A stretch of DNA of 53,167 nucleotides from Bacteroidales bacterium (GCA_016936975.1 JAFGWU010000079.1:1-53167); one strand, 5' to 3'; shown: positions 9,104-19,700, numbered from the stretch's first letter. The notes: generated by a model from the sequence alone, not told the origin. Translations and numbers: made by a program.

Positions 9104-10150
9104 ATGGAAAAAGATATGGATAAAGAACATTTATTTGGAAAAACCCTCCGGGAACTGGAGATTATAGCCGAAACGGTCCGCCTGCCATCCTACGCGGGCC
9201 GGCAGATCGCTGAATGGCTTTATAAAAAAGCCATTACGGATATTGATTCGATGAGCAATCTCTCAAAAAAATCGAGGGCATTCTTATCCGCGCAATATTC
9301 ATTCGGATTGCAGGAACCTGCCAGTGTGCGGGTCTCTTCCGACGGCACAAAAAAATATCTGTTCCCGGCCGGAGAGGGTAAGTTTATTGAAACCGCCTAT
9401 ATCCCTGAAAAAAATCGTCATACAATCTGCCTGTCCACCCAGGTGGGATGCAGGATGGGGTGTCTGTTCTGCATGACGGGCAAGCAGGGTTTTCAGGGTA
9501 ACCTTACCGCCTCCGAAATCCTGAACCAGTTCCGGTCCATTCCCGAATGGGCCCTGCTTACCAATATCGTGTATATGGGGATGGGCGAGCCTCTTGATAA
9601 TCCGGACGAGGTCATGAAAAGTCTTGAGATCCTGACTTCAGAATGGGGATTCGGTCTCAGCCCCAAACGGATCACCGTTTCAACCATAGGCATTATCCCG
9701 GCGATGCTACGGTTCCTTGAAAGCAGCAAAGCCCACCTGGCCGTGAGTCTGCATTCACCCTTTGATGAGGAGCGTCAGATGTTGATGCCGGTACAGAATA
9801 AGTATCCCTTAAAAGAGGTTCTTGCAAAGATCCGCGACTGGGATTTCGGACGTCAGAGAAGGGTATCTTTTGAATATATCCTGTTTAAAAATCTTAATGA
9901 CTCTCCTGCCCATGTCAATGAACTCGCCCGCATCCTCAATGGCATACGTTGCAGGGTTAACCTTATACGCTTTCATCCCATCCCGGATACCTCGTTTGAA
10001 TCGCCGGATGAAAAGGATGTAATAGCCTTCAGGGATCGTCTGAACGATAAAGGGATCACTGCTACCATCCGTGCCAGCCGGGGTGAAGATATCCGGGCCG
10101 CTTGCGGATTACTGTCCACCTATGAACTTCTGAATCGTTCCCTTCCGTAG
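9104..10150 (+). CDS. rlmN: 23S rRNA / tRNA (adenine-C2)-methyltransferase RlmN
   Basis: Radical SAM enzyme that methylates A2503 of 23S rRNA and A37 of some tRNAs. The cluster-binding motif CRMGCLFC has Cys at 116, 120 and 123. Other family features are GMGEPLDN, the TVSTIGI segment, and a late Cys in DIRAACG, near residue 336, that would form the transient protein-RNA crosslink. The 348 residues are typical. The first ATG (MEKD) sits two bases after a strong -7 element. The second ATG at 9116 gives MDKEHLFGK and has a GGAAAAAG leader, so it may be the true start. The call itself is secure; only the N-terminus is in doubt. Confidence 0.95.
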   Translation: MEKDMDKEHLFGKTLRELEIIAETVRLPSYAGRQIAEWLYKKAITDIDSMSNLSKKSRAFLSAQYSFGLQEPASVRVSSDGTKKYLFPAGEGKFIETAYIPEKNRHTICLSTQVGCRMGCLFCMTGKQGFQGNLTASEILNQFRSIPEWALLTNIVYMGMGEPLDNPDEVMKSLEILTSEWGFGLSPKRITVSTIGIIPAMLRFLESSKAHLAVSLHSPFDEERQMLMPVQNKYPLKEVLAKIRDWDFGRQRRVSFEYILFKNLNDSPAHVNELARILNGIRCRVNLIRFHPIPDTSFESPDEKDVIAFRDRLNDKGITATIRASRGEDIRAACGLLSTYELLNRSLP

Positions 10151-10222
10151 CCTTATTCCTCCTTTTCATAAAAATTTGCCTTCAGGACGCTGATAATATG
10201 CCCGCTTCCGTCATTAACTGAT

Positions 10223-10909
10223 ATGAATATCTGGTTGTATGACTTTTTGAACACGCTGTTCCCTCTGAACTGCCAGGTTTGCGGGAAATTACTCACCCGA
10301 CCGGAGCCGGTGATATGTATTGCATGTGAAAACCGGTTGCCCCGCACCCTGTTCACAGCCGATCCCGATAATCCTGTCAGCCGGATTTTCTGGGGCCGTA
10401 CGCAGATCCAACAGGCCACATCGCTTATGAAATTCGATAAAGGTTCTGATTTCAGGGTTTTACTGCATAATTTAAAGTACAGGGGGTATAAAGGCAACGG
10501 TACCTACCTGGGAAAACTCCTGGGGCTCGAACTTGCCGGTACGGTTTTCGCATCCTGTGATGCGATCGTCCCCGTCCCACTGCACCCCGGCAAACTGAGA
10601 AAAAGGGGCTACAATCAGGCCGGTATCATTGCCGGCGGGGTTGCTTCCATCCTCAACAAACCGGTATGGGATAATCTTCTGCTTCGTGCGTCGAATACGG
10701 ATACACAGACCCGCAAAAACCGTTACGAACGGTTTCTGAATATGGAATCGGGGTTTATCCTGAACCCAAACGCCCGGATATCCGGAAGCTTGACACTCTT
10801 GCTGATCGATGACGTGGTTACGACCGGTGCAACCCTGGAGGCATGTTCCGAAGCGATCCTGAAGAAGATACAGGCCAGCATTTACGCCGCCACCGTGGCA
10901 TATGCCTGA
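10223..10909 (+). CDS. comF: ComF family phosphoribosyltransferase-like protein
   Basis: The N-terminus carries a four-cysteine zinc module (C17, C20, C32, C35) and the C-terminal half a type I phosphoribosyltransferase fold with the PRPP loop LLLIDDVVTTGATLE near residues 191-205. ComF proteins are linked to natural competence and handling of incoming single-stranded DNA, but many non-competent bacteria carry one, so its role here is unproven. It follows rlmN by 72 bases in the same direction and may be cotranscribed. Its stop codon directly abuts the stop of the convergent barrel gene: the two stops form TGATCA. Confidence 0.88.
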   Translation: MNIWLYDFLNTLFPLNCQVCGKLLTRPEPVICIACENRLPRTLFTADPDNPVSRIFWGRTQIQQATSLMKFDKGSDFRVLLHNLKYRGYKGNGTYLGKLLGLELAGTVFASCDAIVPVPLHPGKLRKRGYNQAGIIAGGVASILNKPVWDNLLLRASNTDTQTRKNRYERFLNMESGFILNPNARISGSLTLLLIDDVVTTGATLEACSEAILKKIQASIYAATVAYA

Positions 10910-11515
10910 TCAGTGATGAAGAAACCGATAGCCCAGTGTGAGGGCCAGTACATTGTGAAAGAACCCGCGGTTCAGGACATTGTGCCATTCCTGCGGATCC
11001 CGGAACGGAAAAGCCGAATAGGTATATCTTATTCCCACTGAGGCCACCGGTTTATACCAGTAATGGATCCCTCCGAATACGCTCAGGCCGAAGCGGCGGT
11101 TTTCCGGATAGGATTCCGGATCCTGGAGTCCGTCCTGGTCCCAGCTCCTGTAATTCAGAAAGACCTCGGGAGAGAATCCGCCCTCGGCCTGTATCTTATC
11201 ATTCCAGATATAGTGGGCTGAAAGGGGGAATTCTATGTAGTGATAGACACTCCGGTGCAGGAAATTGGGATTTGCATCGGTCGGTCCTTCGTACACCCCC
11301 CTCATCACATATTTGATTTCAAGCTGCCAGTAAATATCGAAGTTGATCTCCCTGTTAACGTAAGCCCCTGCCGTTAATCCCAGTTTTTTGAAGCCCGAGT
11401 AAGTATCTCCGTCGACCTGGCTCGCAGAAACCCCTCCGAACAAACCTGCATTAAATTTCTGACCGAATGCAGGCAGTGCGATGACCATCAGTCCAAGAAT
11501 AAGAAAATTTTTCAT
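10910..11515 (-). CDS. Small outer-membrane beta-barrel protein (PorT-like family)
   Basis: A protein of 201 residues with a cleavable signal peptide (hydrophobic residues 4-17, cleavage after AFG). The mature sequence is a series of alternating hydrophobic/polar strands rich in Tyr, Phe and Gly, starting FNAGLFGGVSASQVDGD, as in the 'outer membrane protein beta-barrel' (PorT-type) family common in Bacteroidota. It has an aromatic C-terminal strand. Its ATG overlaps the stop of the sirtuin gene by four bases (ATGA), so the two are translationally coupled. The true PorT works in type IX secretion, but similarity at this level does not establish that role. Function unknown. Confidence 0.75.
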   Translation of the reverse strand: MKNFLILGLMVIALPAFGQKFNAGLFGGVSASQVDGDTYSGFKKLGLTAGAYVNREINFDIYWQLEIKYVMRGVYEGPTDANPNFLHRSVYHYIEFPLSAHYIWNDKIQAEGGFSPEVFLNYRSWDQDGLQDPESYPENRRFGLSVFGGIHYWYKPVASVGIRYTYSAFPFRDPQEWHNVLNRGFFHNVLALTLGYRFLHH

Positions 11516-12201
11516 GCCTGTTTACTTAAAAGTTCCATTAATGTTTTTACTCCCCGTCCTGCCGGTTCCCTGATAACCGTCACATTTTCGATCCCCGGTG
11601 CAGGAATGTCAGCCGGATCAATGATATAGACCGGGATTGCCGGCTTGATATATTGCAATAAACCGGCGGCGGGATAGACATTCAAAGAAGTGCCGATGAC
11701 CACAAATATATCGGCCTCGCCTGCAACAGCCATAGCTTCCCCGATGGCCGGAACCGGTTCTCCAAACCACACCACATGAGGCCTGAGCTGTGACCCCAGT
11801 TCGCAAAGATCTCCGGGATTCAGTTCCGCTCCTTCAATATCGTATACCCGTGACGGGTTCCTGGTGCTTCTCGATTTTCGGATTTCTCCATGGAGGTGCA
11901 GCACTTTTCTGGAGCCGGCCCGTTCATGCAGGTCATCCACATTCTGCGTGATAATATGAACGTCAAACCGTTTTTCCAGCTCTACCAGGCCCAGGTGTCC
12001 CTCATTCGGAACGGCATCCAGAAGCTGTTTCCTCCGCTCGTTGTAAAACCGCAGAACCAGTACCGGATCTCTTTCCCATGCTTCCGGTGTGGCCACTTCA
12101 TAAACATTATATTGTTCCCACAATCCGCCCGAATCGCGAAATGTCTTTAAACCGCTTTCAGCACTCATGCCCGCTCCTGTTAGAACAACCAGCTTTTTCA
12201 T
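11512..12201 (-). CDS. cobB: Sir2-family NAD-dependent protein deacylase without zinc ligands
   Basis: Removes acyl groups from protein lysines using NAD. Visible motifs are GAGMSAESG (residues 9-17), FRDSGGLW (21-28), TQNVDDLHERAG (85-96), and the catalytic His in LHLHGE (H104). A Tyr-x-x-Arg pair in FYNERR (Y53, R56) is the signature of sirtuins that favour succinyl or malonyl groups. The two CxxC zinc knuckles expected between residues 109 and 135 are absent: the first is replaced by RSTRNPS and only C133 remains of the second. The upstream in-frame reading to 12348 would need a TTG, and MKKLVVLTGAG is the natural N-terminus, so ATG at 12201 is used, giving 229 residues. Coupled to the barrel gene downstream. 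Confidence 0.92.
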   Translation of the reverse strand: MKKLVVLTGAGMSAESGLKTFRDSGGLWEQYNVYEVATPEAWERDPVLVLRFYNERRKQLLDAVPNEGHLGLVELEKRFDVHIITQNVDDLHERAGSRKVLHLHGEIRKSRSTRNPSRVYDIEGAELNPGDLCELGSQLRPHVVWFGEPVPAIGEAMAVAGEADIFVVIGTSLNVYPAAGLLQYIKPAIPVYIIDPADIPAPGIENVTVIREPAGRGVKTLMELLSKQA

Positions 12202-12410
12202 AATGTTGATCTGCCGCAATCCTTTTTTTGACTTTGACTGTAAATATAGGATATATTGTCGCAAAAAGGGCAGTTGATGTAAATATCGCCTGTGCTTTTT
12301 CCTGTTATCTGAAGGGAGAAGAGTGGTGTTCCGTAGTGGTTTTCTCAAATTGTTTGCTTATTTTTAGAGGTGCGGGAACGATTTTGTACCCTATTGACTT
12401 ATAATTATTT

Positions 12411-14348
12411 ATGATTGATCAACAGACTATAAACCAGATATTCGAGACTGCAGATATTGTTGAAGTCATTTCCGATTATGTGACCCTTAAAAAGTCCGGC
12501 TCCAATTACAAGGGACTGAGTCCATTTACGAATGAAAAAACCCCTTCATTTTTCGTCTCTCCGGCGAAGGGCATTTTCAAGGATTTCAGTTCGGGAAAGG
12601 GAGGCAATGTGGTGGGTTTTCTCATGGAGCATGAAAAACTCACCTATCCTGAAGCCCTCCGCTACCTGGCAAAGAAATACAATATCCCGATTGAAGAAAA
12701 AGAGCTGACTGCGGATGAGATCCAGCTGAGGAATGAGCGGGAAAGCCTGCTTGCCGTGACGGCTTTTGCCCGGAGTTTTTTCAGGGATCAACTCGGCACG
12801 GCCGAGGGAAAAGCGGTGGGGATGAGCTATCTTCGAAAAAGGGGGTTCAGGGACGATATTATTGTAAAATTTGAGATCGGATACAGTCCGGAAGATAGGA
12901 AAGCTTTTTCCAATGAAGCAAAGAAGAAGGGATACAGGCAGGAATACCTGGTTAAAACCGGTTTATCAATCGCCAAAGAGGATTACCTGACCGACCGTTT
13001 TCACGGAAGGGTCATTTTTCCCATTCATGCCCTGTCGGGCCATGTCATCGGCTTCGGTGGAAGGACCCTGAAGGCGGACAAGAGCATAGCCAAATATCTG
13101 AATTCCCCGGAATCGGATATTTATCACAAAGGCAAAATTCTATACGGACTGTTCCAGGCTAAAAAATCGATTGTTTCGGAAGATAAATGCTTCCTGGTTG
13201 AGGGTTATACCGACGTCACCGCCCTGCACCAGGCCGGGATCACCAATGTGGTTTCTTCCTCGGGAACGGCCCTGACCAATGAACAGATCAGGTTGATCAA
13301 ACGCTTTACAAACAACATCACCATCATCTATGACGGGGACGAGGCCGGGATCACCGCCTCTTTCAGGGGAATCGACATGATCCTGGAAGCAGGCATGAAT
13401 ATCAAGGTACTGCCGCTTCCCGATGGGGAAGATCCCGATTCATTTTCAAGGTCGCGCAGTGCTTCGGATTTTCTGCAGTTCATCAAAGAGAATGAGAAGG
13501 ACTTCATCTCTTTTAAAACCCATATCCTTTTGGAAGACACCCGGAATGATCCCATCAAACGCACCCATATGATAACGGATATAGTCCGTTCCATCGCGGT
13601 GATTCCCGACGGGATTGCACGCTCTGTTTTCCTTAAGGAGTGCAGTATGATTCTGGATGTGGAAGAGCAGGTCCTTTACAATGAGGTGAACCGGGTTCGC
13701 AGGCAAAAACTCGAACAGCGATGGAAAACGGAGGGAACTGAGCCGCCGCAGATCACTGTCCCGCAGCAACCCACCGTACCATCCTTTGTCGAGGAGGTCT
13801 ATTCTGAATATGAGGAACGCGAAATTATCTACTTTCTTCTGAAATTCGGAAACCAGGTTGTTCGCCTGAGCAGTGAGAACAATGCAGAAATAACCGTTGC
13901 CCAATACATTATTCGTGAAATACAGAATGATGAGCTGGAATTTACTAACCTGGTTTACAAGAAGATCTTTGAGGATGTAAAAGATATTATTGAACACGGG
14001 GAACCCATCGCAGAACGAACGTTCATTTATCATGATGATGCCCGTATCAGGGATCTAGCCGTGGATATTTACACCTCGAGATATGAGCTGAGCAAAGTGT
14101 GGAAGCGTAAAGAATCCTATGTGGAACTACCGGGTGAGAACCTTGGATTTGAGGTTCCCAAATCGCTTCTTTCCTATAAAATGAAGGTGGTGGATTCTGC
14201 GCTTTCGGATCTGCGGAAAAGTCTGGAAAAATTAGAAAAATCCGGGAACCTCACCGGGCTGAATGATCATCTGCAGAGAATCCGGAACCTTGAACGCGTC
14301 AAACGGGACCTGTCTGTCAGCCTTGGCGGCAGAACCGTTCTCCGCTAG
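12411..14348 (+). CDS. dnaG: DNA primase DnaG with degenerate zinc-binding domain
   Basis: Synthesises RNA primers at the replication fork. The N-terminal domain keeps the fold and flanking residues (NEKTPSF, SPAKGI, GKGGN), but the four zinc ligands are gone: the usual CPFH is SPFT (residues 37-40) and KCFGCG is KDFSSG (57-62). The catalytic TOPRIM domain is intact, with VEGYTDVTALHQAG near 263 and IIYDGDEAGI near 305. The C-terminal helicase-binding region is present, and 645 residues is the normal length. I recall the same ligand loss from other Bacteroidota primases, so it is probably lineage-wide rather than damage. The stop codon lies three bases from the stop of convergent pbpC. Confidence 0.96.
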   Translation: MIDQQTINQIFETADIVEVISDYVTLKKSGSNYKGLSPFTNEKTPSFFVSPAKGIFKDFSSGKGGNVVGFLMEHEKLTYPEALRYLAKKYNIPIEEKELTADEIQLRNERESLLAVTAFARSFFRDQLGTAEGKAVGMSYLRKRGFRDDIIVKFEIGYSPEDRKAFSNEAKKKGYRQEYLVKTGLSIAKEDYLTDRFHGRVIFPIHALSGHVIGFGGRTLKADKSIAKYLNSPESDIYHKGKILYGLFQAKKSIVSEDKCFLVEGYTDVTALHQAGITNVVSSSGTALTNEQIRLIKRFTNNITIIYDGDEAGITASFRGIDMILEAGMNIKVLPLPDGEDPDSFSRSRSASDFLQFIKENEKDFISFKTHILLEDTRNDPIKRTHMITDIVRSIAVIPDGIARSVFLKECSMILDVEEQVLYNEVNRVRRQKLEQRWKTEGTEPPQITVPQQPTVPSFVEEVYSEYEEREIIYFLLKFGNQVVRLSSENNAEITVAQYIIREIQNDELEFTNLVYKKIFEDVKDIIEHGEPIAERTFIYHDDARIRDLAVDIYTSRYELSKVWKRKESYVELPGENLGFEVPKSLLSYKMKVVDSALSDLRKSLEKLEKSGNLTGLNDHLQRIRNLERVKRDLSVSLGGRTVLR

Positions 14349-14351
14349 AAT

Positions 14352-16721
14352 TCATCTGCCAAGTATGGAGAACCGCACCGATTGGGTATTGCCCCGGTCA
14401 TCCACCACCGTGAGGGTATGTTCTCCGGCTTCCGCATACACAGCCAGCTGATGGACGCCGGTGGTCATTCCGAGATACCTGTTATCGATATGCCAGAAGA
14501 GCTTCGCCTTCCGGCTGCGATGGGCCACCTCTGAAATAATTTTCCCGGTCGAGCCATCCAGCTCCACCGGAATAAGGATCCTGCTGCCCTGCTCAGGGTA
14601 CACAATTTCCATTTCGTCCATGAGATCGTCCCTGCAGCCTATCTTTACCGGCGGCAGGCTTCTGTAGAGAGGATCCTTCCTTTTATAGTAATACTCCATT
14701 AAAGGCGGCAGTACAAACCACGCTTCATTCACTATTTCCGTAACGGGAACACAATCACTGCCCACCCTGTACTGCCTGTCTGCAGATAAGTGCACCATCC
14801 GGTGATAGGGGCACACACTCGTTGATATTCCCGGACGAACGGTCTTTATGGAATCCGTTTCAGTACAATATGGTCCTGCCAGATATCCACTTCTTTTACA
14901 TATTTTTACAGTTACTAATTCATCTAAAGGTTCATCAAACCAGGAGGTGACAGGCAGGGCATTAAACAGGTCGAACATAACCGGGGCCGCCGCCATCAAT
15001 CCGGTCAGTCCGGTTCTTCCTTCTCCGTCGGCATTCCCCGCCCAGACTGCAACCAGGTATTCCGGGGTAACGCCGACAGCCCATGCATCCCTGAATCCGA
15101 AACTTGTACCCGTTTTCCAGGCTACCGGCCTCGAGGAGTTAAGAAGGTACCACATTGACAGTTCATCCGGCCTGTTCACTTTAAGTAACGATTCAAATGT
15201 AATATAGATCGATCCCGCCGAAACCGGTCCCTGTTCCAATGGGTGTCCGGATGCATTGACCACCCGGTTGTTTTTTAATATCACGGGCATATGAAGATCC
15301 GAACTGAAATAATTGCCATCCGAATCGGTGTAATGATTTAAGATGCGTGCCAGGCTCCCGTAAACGCCCGACAGTTCCCAGAGTGATGCTTCTGCCCCTC
15401 CCAGTATCAGCGACAATCCATAGTGTTCGGAGGGATAGGCAAACGTTGTAAAGCCCAGCTTTTTCAGGAATCTGAGAAAAGGATCCGTGCCAAACCTTTT
15501 CAGTATAATGACGGAGGGAATATTCAGGGAGCGCTCCAGGGCCTGGAAGGCAGGAACGGCGCCCTCATAATCCCTGTTATAGTTCTTGGGCGCGAACCCT
15601 GAGTACCTGACAGGCACATCGGGAACGAGTGCCGAAGGCAGCATCAGGCCCCTGTCCAGCATCCCTGCAAACAGCAATGGTTTTAAAATACTCCCCGTAC
15701 TCCTCGGTGCCCTTACCACATCCACACTATTACCGTGCTCCCTTTCATTGTATCCCCCTTTATTTCCCACATAGGCCAGGACATTTCCCGACTCAACCTC
15801 CATCACCAGGCAGGAGAGGTTGTGGACCTGGTTTTCAGACAGGCGGATATGATGAATATCGGTAATCTCATTGACACGAACCTGCAAAGCAGAGGAGAGG
15901 GTGGTCTCATATCGCCTGGCACTCCCGTTTGTTTTCAAAAACATATCGGTGACGTGCGGCGCCAGGTCGGGTAATGGTAATGGTGCACCGGGCAAAGGCT
16001 CCGTGCAGGCCAGGATGCAGGTCAGGCTGTCTATAAGATTTTTCTCCCTCATCCTGTTCAGGAGCATATCCCGCTTCTGTTTTAAAAGGTCCCTGTTTCT
16101 TCCTGGATGAATCAAAGAGGGGGCATTGGGCAGAACGGCCAGCAGGGCACACTCTCCGTATGTCAGGTTTTCAGGGGCAGTACCAAAATATCTCCAGGAG
16201 GCTGCTTCCAGTCCAACCACATTCCCTCCGAAAGGCGCATTGGCAGCATAAGAGATCAGGATGTCCGTTTTGCTGTGCGTCAGTTCAATCCTTACGGCAA
16301 GAACGGATTCGATCATCTTCTGAAAGAGCGTTCTCTCTGTTCCTTTCCTGGAGAGTCTTACAACCTGCATGGTGAGGGTACTTCCGCCGCTGATGATCTC
16401 TCCGGCACGGATATTTTGCATCATTGCCCTTCCGATGCTCAAAGGATTTATCCCGGGATGCCTGAAGAAATATTGATCTTCAAAGGTCGTAATCGCCCGG
16501 ACAAATTTGAAGGGTACCGAATCGGGAGCCGGAAACCGCCACTGTCCGTCACCGGCGATCCTGGCTCCCAGCAGGTTCCCATCCCTGTCGTAAACCACCG
16601 TTGATAAAGGATCTTTAAACAGTGTCGTGGGCAGGGCATGCCAGAATAAAACAGCCAGTATCCCTGAAAGTGCCAGATAGACCGTGTACCTTTTCAGATA
16701 ACTTTCCAGTACCGCTTTCAT
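14352..16721 (-). CDS. pbpC: Penicillin-binding protein 1C (bifunctional peptidoglycan synthase)
   Basis: Inner-membrane enzyme with a short cytoplasmic tail, one transmembrane helix (residues about 14-30), a family 51 glycosyltransferase domain (TFEDQYFFRHPG near 87, GGSTLTMQVVRL near 120) and a transpeptidase domain. The serine motif is SILK in RSTGSILKPLL and the KTG motif is WKTGTSFG. A C-terminal Ig-like PBP1C domain follows. At 789 residues it is of normal length. It is coupled by a four-base ATGA overlap to the upstream alpha-2-macroglobulin gene, the pair known from pbpC-yfhM of enterobacteria, where the two are thought to cooperate in repair of and defence against cell-wall attack. 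Confidence 0.95.
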   Translation of the reverse strand: MKAVLESYLKRYTVYLALSGILAVLFWHALPTTLFKDPLSTVVYDRDGNLLGARIAGDGQWRFPAPDSVPFKFVRAITTFEDQYFFRHPGINPLSIGRAMMQNIRAGEIISGGSTLTMQVVRLSRKGTERTLFQKMIESVLAVRIELTHSKTDILISYAANAPFGGNVVGLEAASWRYFGTAPENLTYGECALLAVLPNAPSLIHPGRNRDLLKQKRDMLLNRMREKNLIDSLTCILACTEPLPGAPLPLPDLAPHVTDMFLKTNGSARRYETTLSSALQVRVNEITDIHHIRLSENQVHNLSCLVMEVESGNVLAYVGNKGGYNEREHGNSVDVVRAPRSTGSILKPLLFAGMLDRGLMLPSALVPDVPVRYSGFAPKNYNRDYEGAVPAFQALERSLNIPSVIILKRFGTDPFLRFLKKLGFTTFAYPSEHYGLSLILGGAEASLWELSGVYGSLARILNHYTDSDGNYFSSDLHMPVILKNNRVVNASGHPLEQGPVSAGSIYITFESLLKVNRPDELSMWYLLNSSRPVAWKTGTSFGFRDAWAVGVTPEYLVAVWAGNADGEGRTGLTGLMAAAPVMFDLFNALPVTSWFDEPLDELVTVKICKRSGYLAGPYCTETDSIKTVRPGISTSVCPYHRMVHLSADRQYRVGSDCVPVTEIVNEAWFVLPPLMEYYYKRKDPLYRSLPPVKIGCRDDLMDEMEIVYPEQGSRILIPVELDGSTGKIISEVAHRSRKAKLFWHIDNRYLGMTTGVHQLAVYAEAGEHTLTVVDDRGNTQSVRFSILGR

Positions 16722-19700
16722 TCCGCTTCCGTCACCTCAATCCATTGTCCCGGTACAAGAGCCTGAATATTGTGCCGGTACATCTCCCCGGCTTTCACCG
16801 AAGGCAGGTAAAATCGTCCCTTATAGGCCGCATTGAGACGGATTGTATATATTTTTGTTTCCCGCGGACCAAGGTTGAAATAGGTCATCACCCGGTCATC
16901 GCGGATATCCTGGTAATGAAACGACTGAACCTCCTGTGTTGTATTGAAGAGCCGTTCATTATGAATTTCCCAGCCCGAAGGGAATATGGCTGTCAGGGCC
17001 ATATTTTCATAAACGCCAAGCAACCCGGGATTATAGAGTGTATAAACCACCCTGAAGTCTGTTCCCTGTCTTATTTTTGAAACGTTTATGGGATTTCCGT
17101 CCATATCGATATACTCTATACCCAGCTTCAGATTTTCCTCATAGGCCTGTTCTTTACCGGGCGGCGGAATCCCATTGTTAATGATTCTGACAAAGATCAT
17201 CCGTTCGCTGTTATTTTTAAGCTCAATACGCGCCATTTGTTCATCCCCCGGATCAAGATTGATCTGACATAGCGAAAGACCTGTTTCCGCATGGTGGGAT
17301 GCGCCTCCGTTCAGACGATAATCAAACTTAAGGTTCCCCTTTATCTCCGTTCCCTTAATATATTTCGCGACAGCCACCAGGCTGTAGGCCGCCGTCTGGG
17401 TGCTCATCCATTGCTGATCCGATAGTGCACCGGATACCATCTCAAGGAGCGGAACCGCTTCATTCCTCATATTCATCAATACCATGGCCTCCAAAATCAT
17501 GGCGCGATCCCTTGTTCCGGATCCAAAGGTATACCCCGAATCATCATACTCATCCACCTGTACGGATGCCTTTTCTGCCAGCTCCCGGGCGGTCCCTTCC
17601 TGTCCGGCCAATGCATAGGCTGCGGCCAGCCTCCACTTCGCCCCGGAAACCAGGTCGGTTCGTTCCCTCATCCTGTTCATGGCCCCCAGTTCAGCCTCGC
17701 CGACCAGCGACAGGGTAAATAATCTGTAGGCCTGCATGATCTGTTCCTGCTTGATTTCATAACGATCCTGCTTCCCGGACAGGGTCCAGCGCCTGACTTC
17801 TTTCCTCTGATATTTTTTCCAGTTCTCCATGAGAGATCCCGGAATATCAAATCCCTTATCAGCCGCCTCGGCCAGAAAATGTCCCGCATAGGATGTCCCC
17901 CATGATGATACCGTCGTTCTGCCGGGCCAGTAGGAGAATGAGCCGTCGGACAGCTGATATGCGGCAAGTTTTTTAATCGCTTCCTTTATATTTTTTTCTG
18001 TCTTCTTTCTGACGGCCTCCGGAACATCGACGACATCCGCAAGGTAAAGCTGTGGAAAAGCTGCAGAGGTAACCTGCTCGATGCATCCGTGCGGATATTG
18101 CAGGAGGAATTTCAGCCGCCGGTCGAAATCGATCGGTGGAATGCCTGAAACTTCGAGTGAGAGATCATTGGTTCCTTTCATGCCCGCAAAGGCAATTTCC
18201 CCCGTGGCCGATTCACCGGGATTCATAACAAACGTTTCATACTGAACCACCCGGGGATTGGACGACCGGATATTGAGTTCCAAATGATATTCCGCTTTCT
18301 CCCCTTCCGATGTTACGCTGACATTAACCCGGGCTGTTCCGGTCCGCAGCGGGGTCCGCAATTTAAAATCAACGATCTTGTCCCCCGTTGCTCCAAACTG
18401 CAGGTGTTTGCTCTTTTCATCGATTACCGTCACTCCTTCTGCTGAAACCGTTACGTCAACATCCTTTATCCTGTCATCCATCACAAAGACATTTACCGGC
18501 AGATTTGATTCCTCACCTGGACCGAGGACCCTTGGCAGGGTGGCCAAAACCATTAAGGGCTGTCTTACCGGGGTTGTTTTTTCCGTCCATCCGTAAGCCC
18601 CTTTCGTACCGGCTATCACCATCGTCCGAACCGATCCGATATAATTGGGAACCGCAATGGTATGCGTATTACTCCTGGCTTTCAGGGTAAACGGTCCGAG
18701 GAACTTTACCACAGGTGGGAAACGATTGGCCTCCCTGGCCCTGTCAACGCCCGCTCCCTCTTCTCCACCTCCGATATTATATATGCCGTCGATCCGGCCC
18801 CCGTAGGCACCGAGAACCTGGTCGAATATATCCCATGTTTTAACTCCAAGGGCTTCCCTGGCGTAAAAATGCGACCAGGGATCGGGTGTTTTGAACCGGG
18901 TGAGATCAAGCAACCCCTCATCCACCATGGCAATGGTATAGGTCATTTCCCTACGGTTCGCCTCCGACACTTTCAGTTTCACCTGGCTGCTCGGACTTAA
19001 TTCCCCGGGCATTTCAATAATCGGTTTGAGTTTCGTCGCGGGATCCTCAACCATGATTGGAATGACCCCAAACATCCTGATGGGCAAATCATTTTCCGTG
19101 CTGGCATGCGGCTGAATCAGCGATGCGTAAACATAGACATTGGGAGTCATCCCGGAAGTCACTTCAAAGCTGTATGTTGTTTCCGAGCCCGTAGCTTCAA
19201 TCCACTCCTGCTTCAAAACCCCGGAGCCGTTCTCAATGCTTACCAGGATGCGCCCGTTGTTTGATGAGGGGATATTCAACACCGCTTTTTCGCCCACCGA
19301 ATAGGTCGATTTCCCGGTACTGAAGGCCAAAACGGCCGCGGCGTCTGGTTCCCCTTTCCCTGCCCTCCCGGCCCAACCCGGCCAGTCTATAAAAACAACC
19401 TTACCTGCAGCATGTCCCCCGGTTTCATCTTCAACATGAATGAAATACCTTCCCCATTCGGGATAATCAATCTTAAATGAAAAGGAACCTGATCCCTGTT
19501 TCAGGAAAATGGTCTCCGTCTGAACCAGCGCCTGATAATTGCTCCCCAGGAAAGCAGCCAGTTCTCCGGGTGAAGATTCATACCACCATCTCCAGTCCAA
19601 TTTGTAAACCGATACCCGTAATTTCCGGTTCCCGACCCTTTGTCCGTTCTCATCAACGGTGACCACGTCAATAGTATGCAGTGTGTCGGTCAGAAGCGCT

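Noticed and set aside
12202..12348. N-terminal extension of 49 residues for the sirtuin
   Set aside because: It starts at TTG, is very basic, has no family similarity, and the GAG motif normally lies within the first dozen residues.
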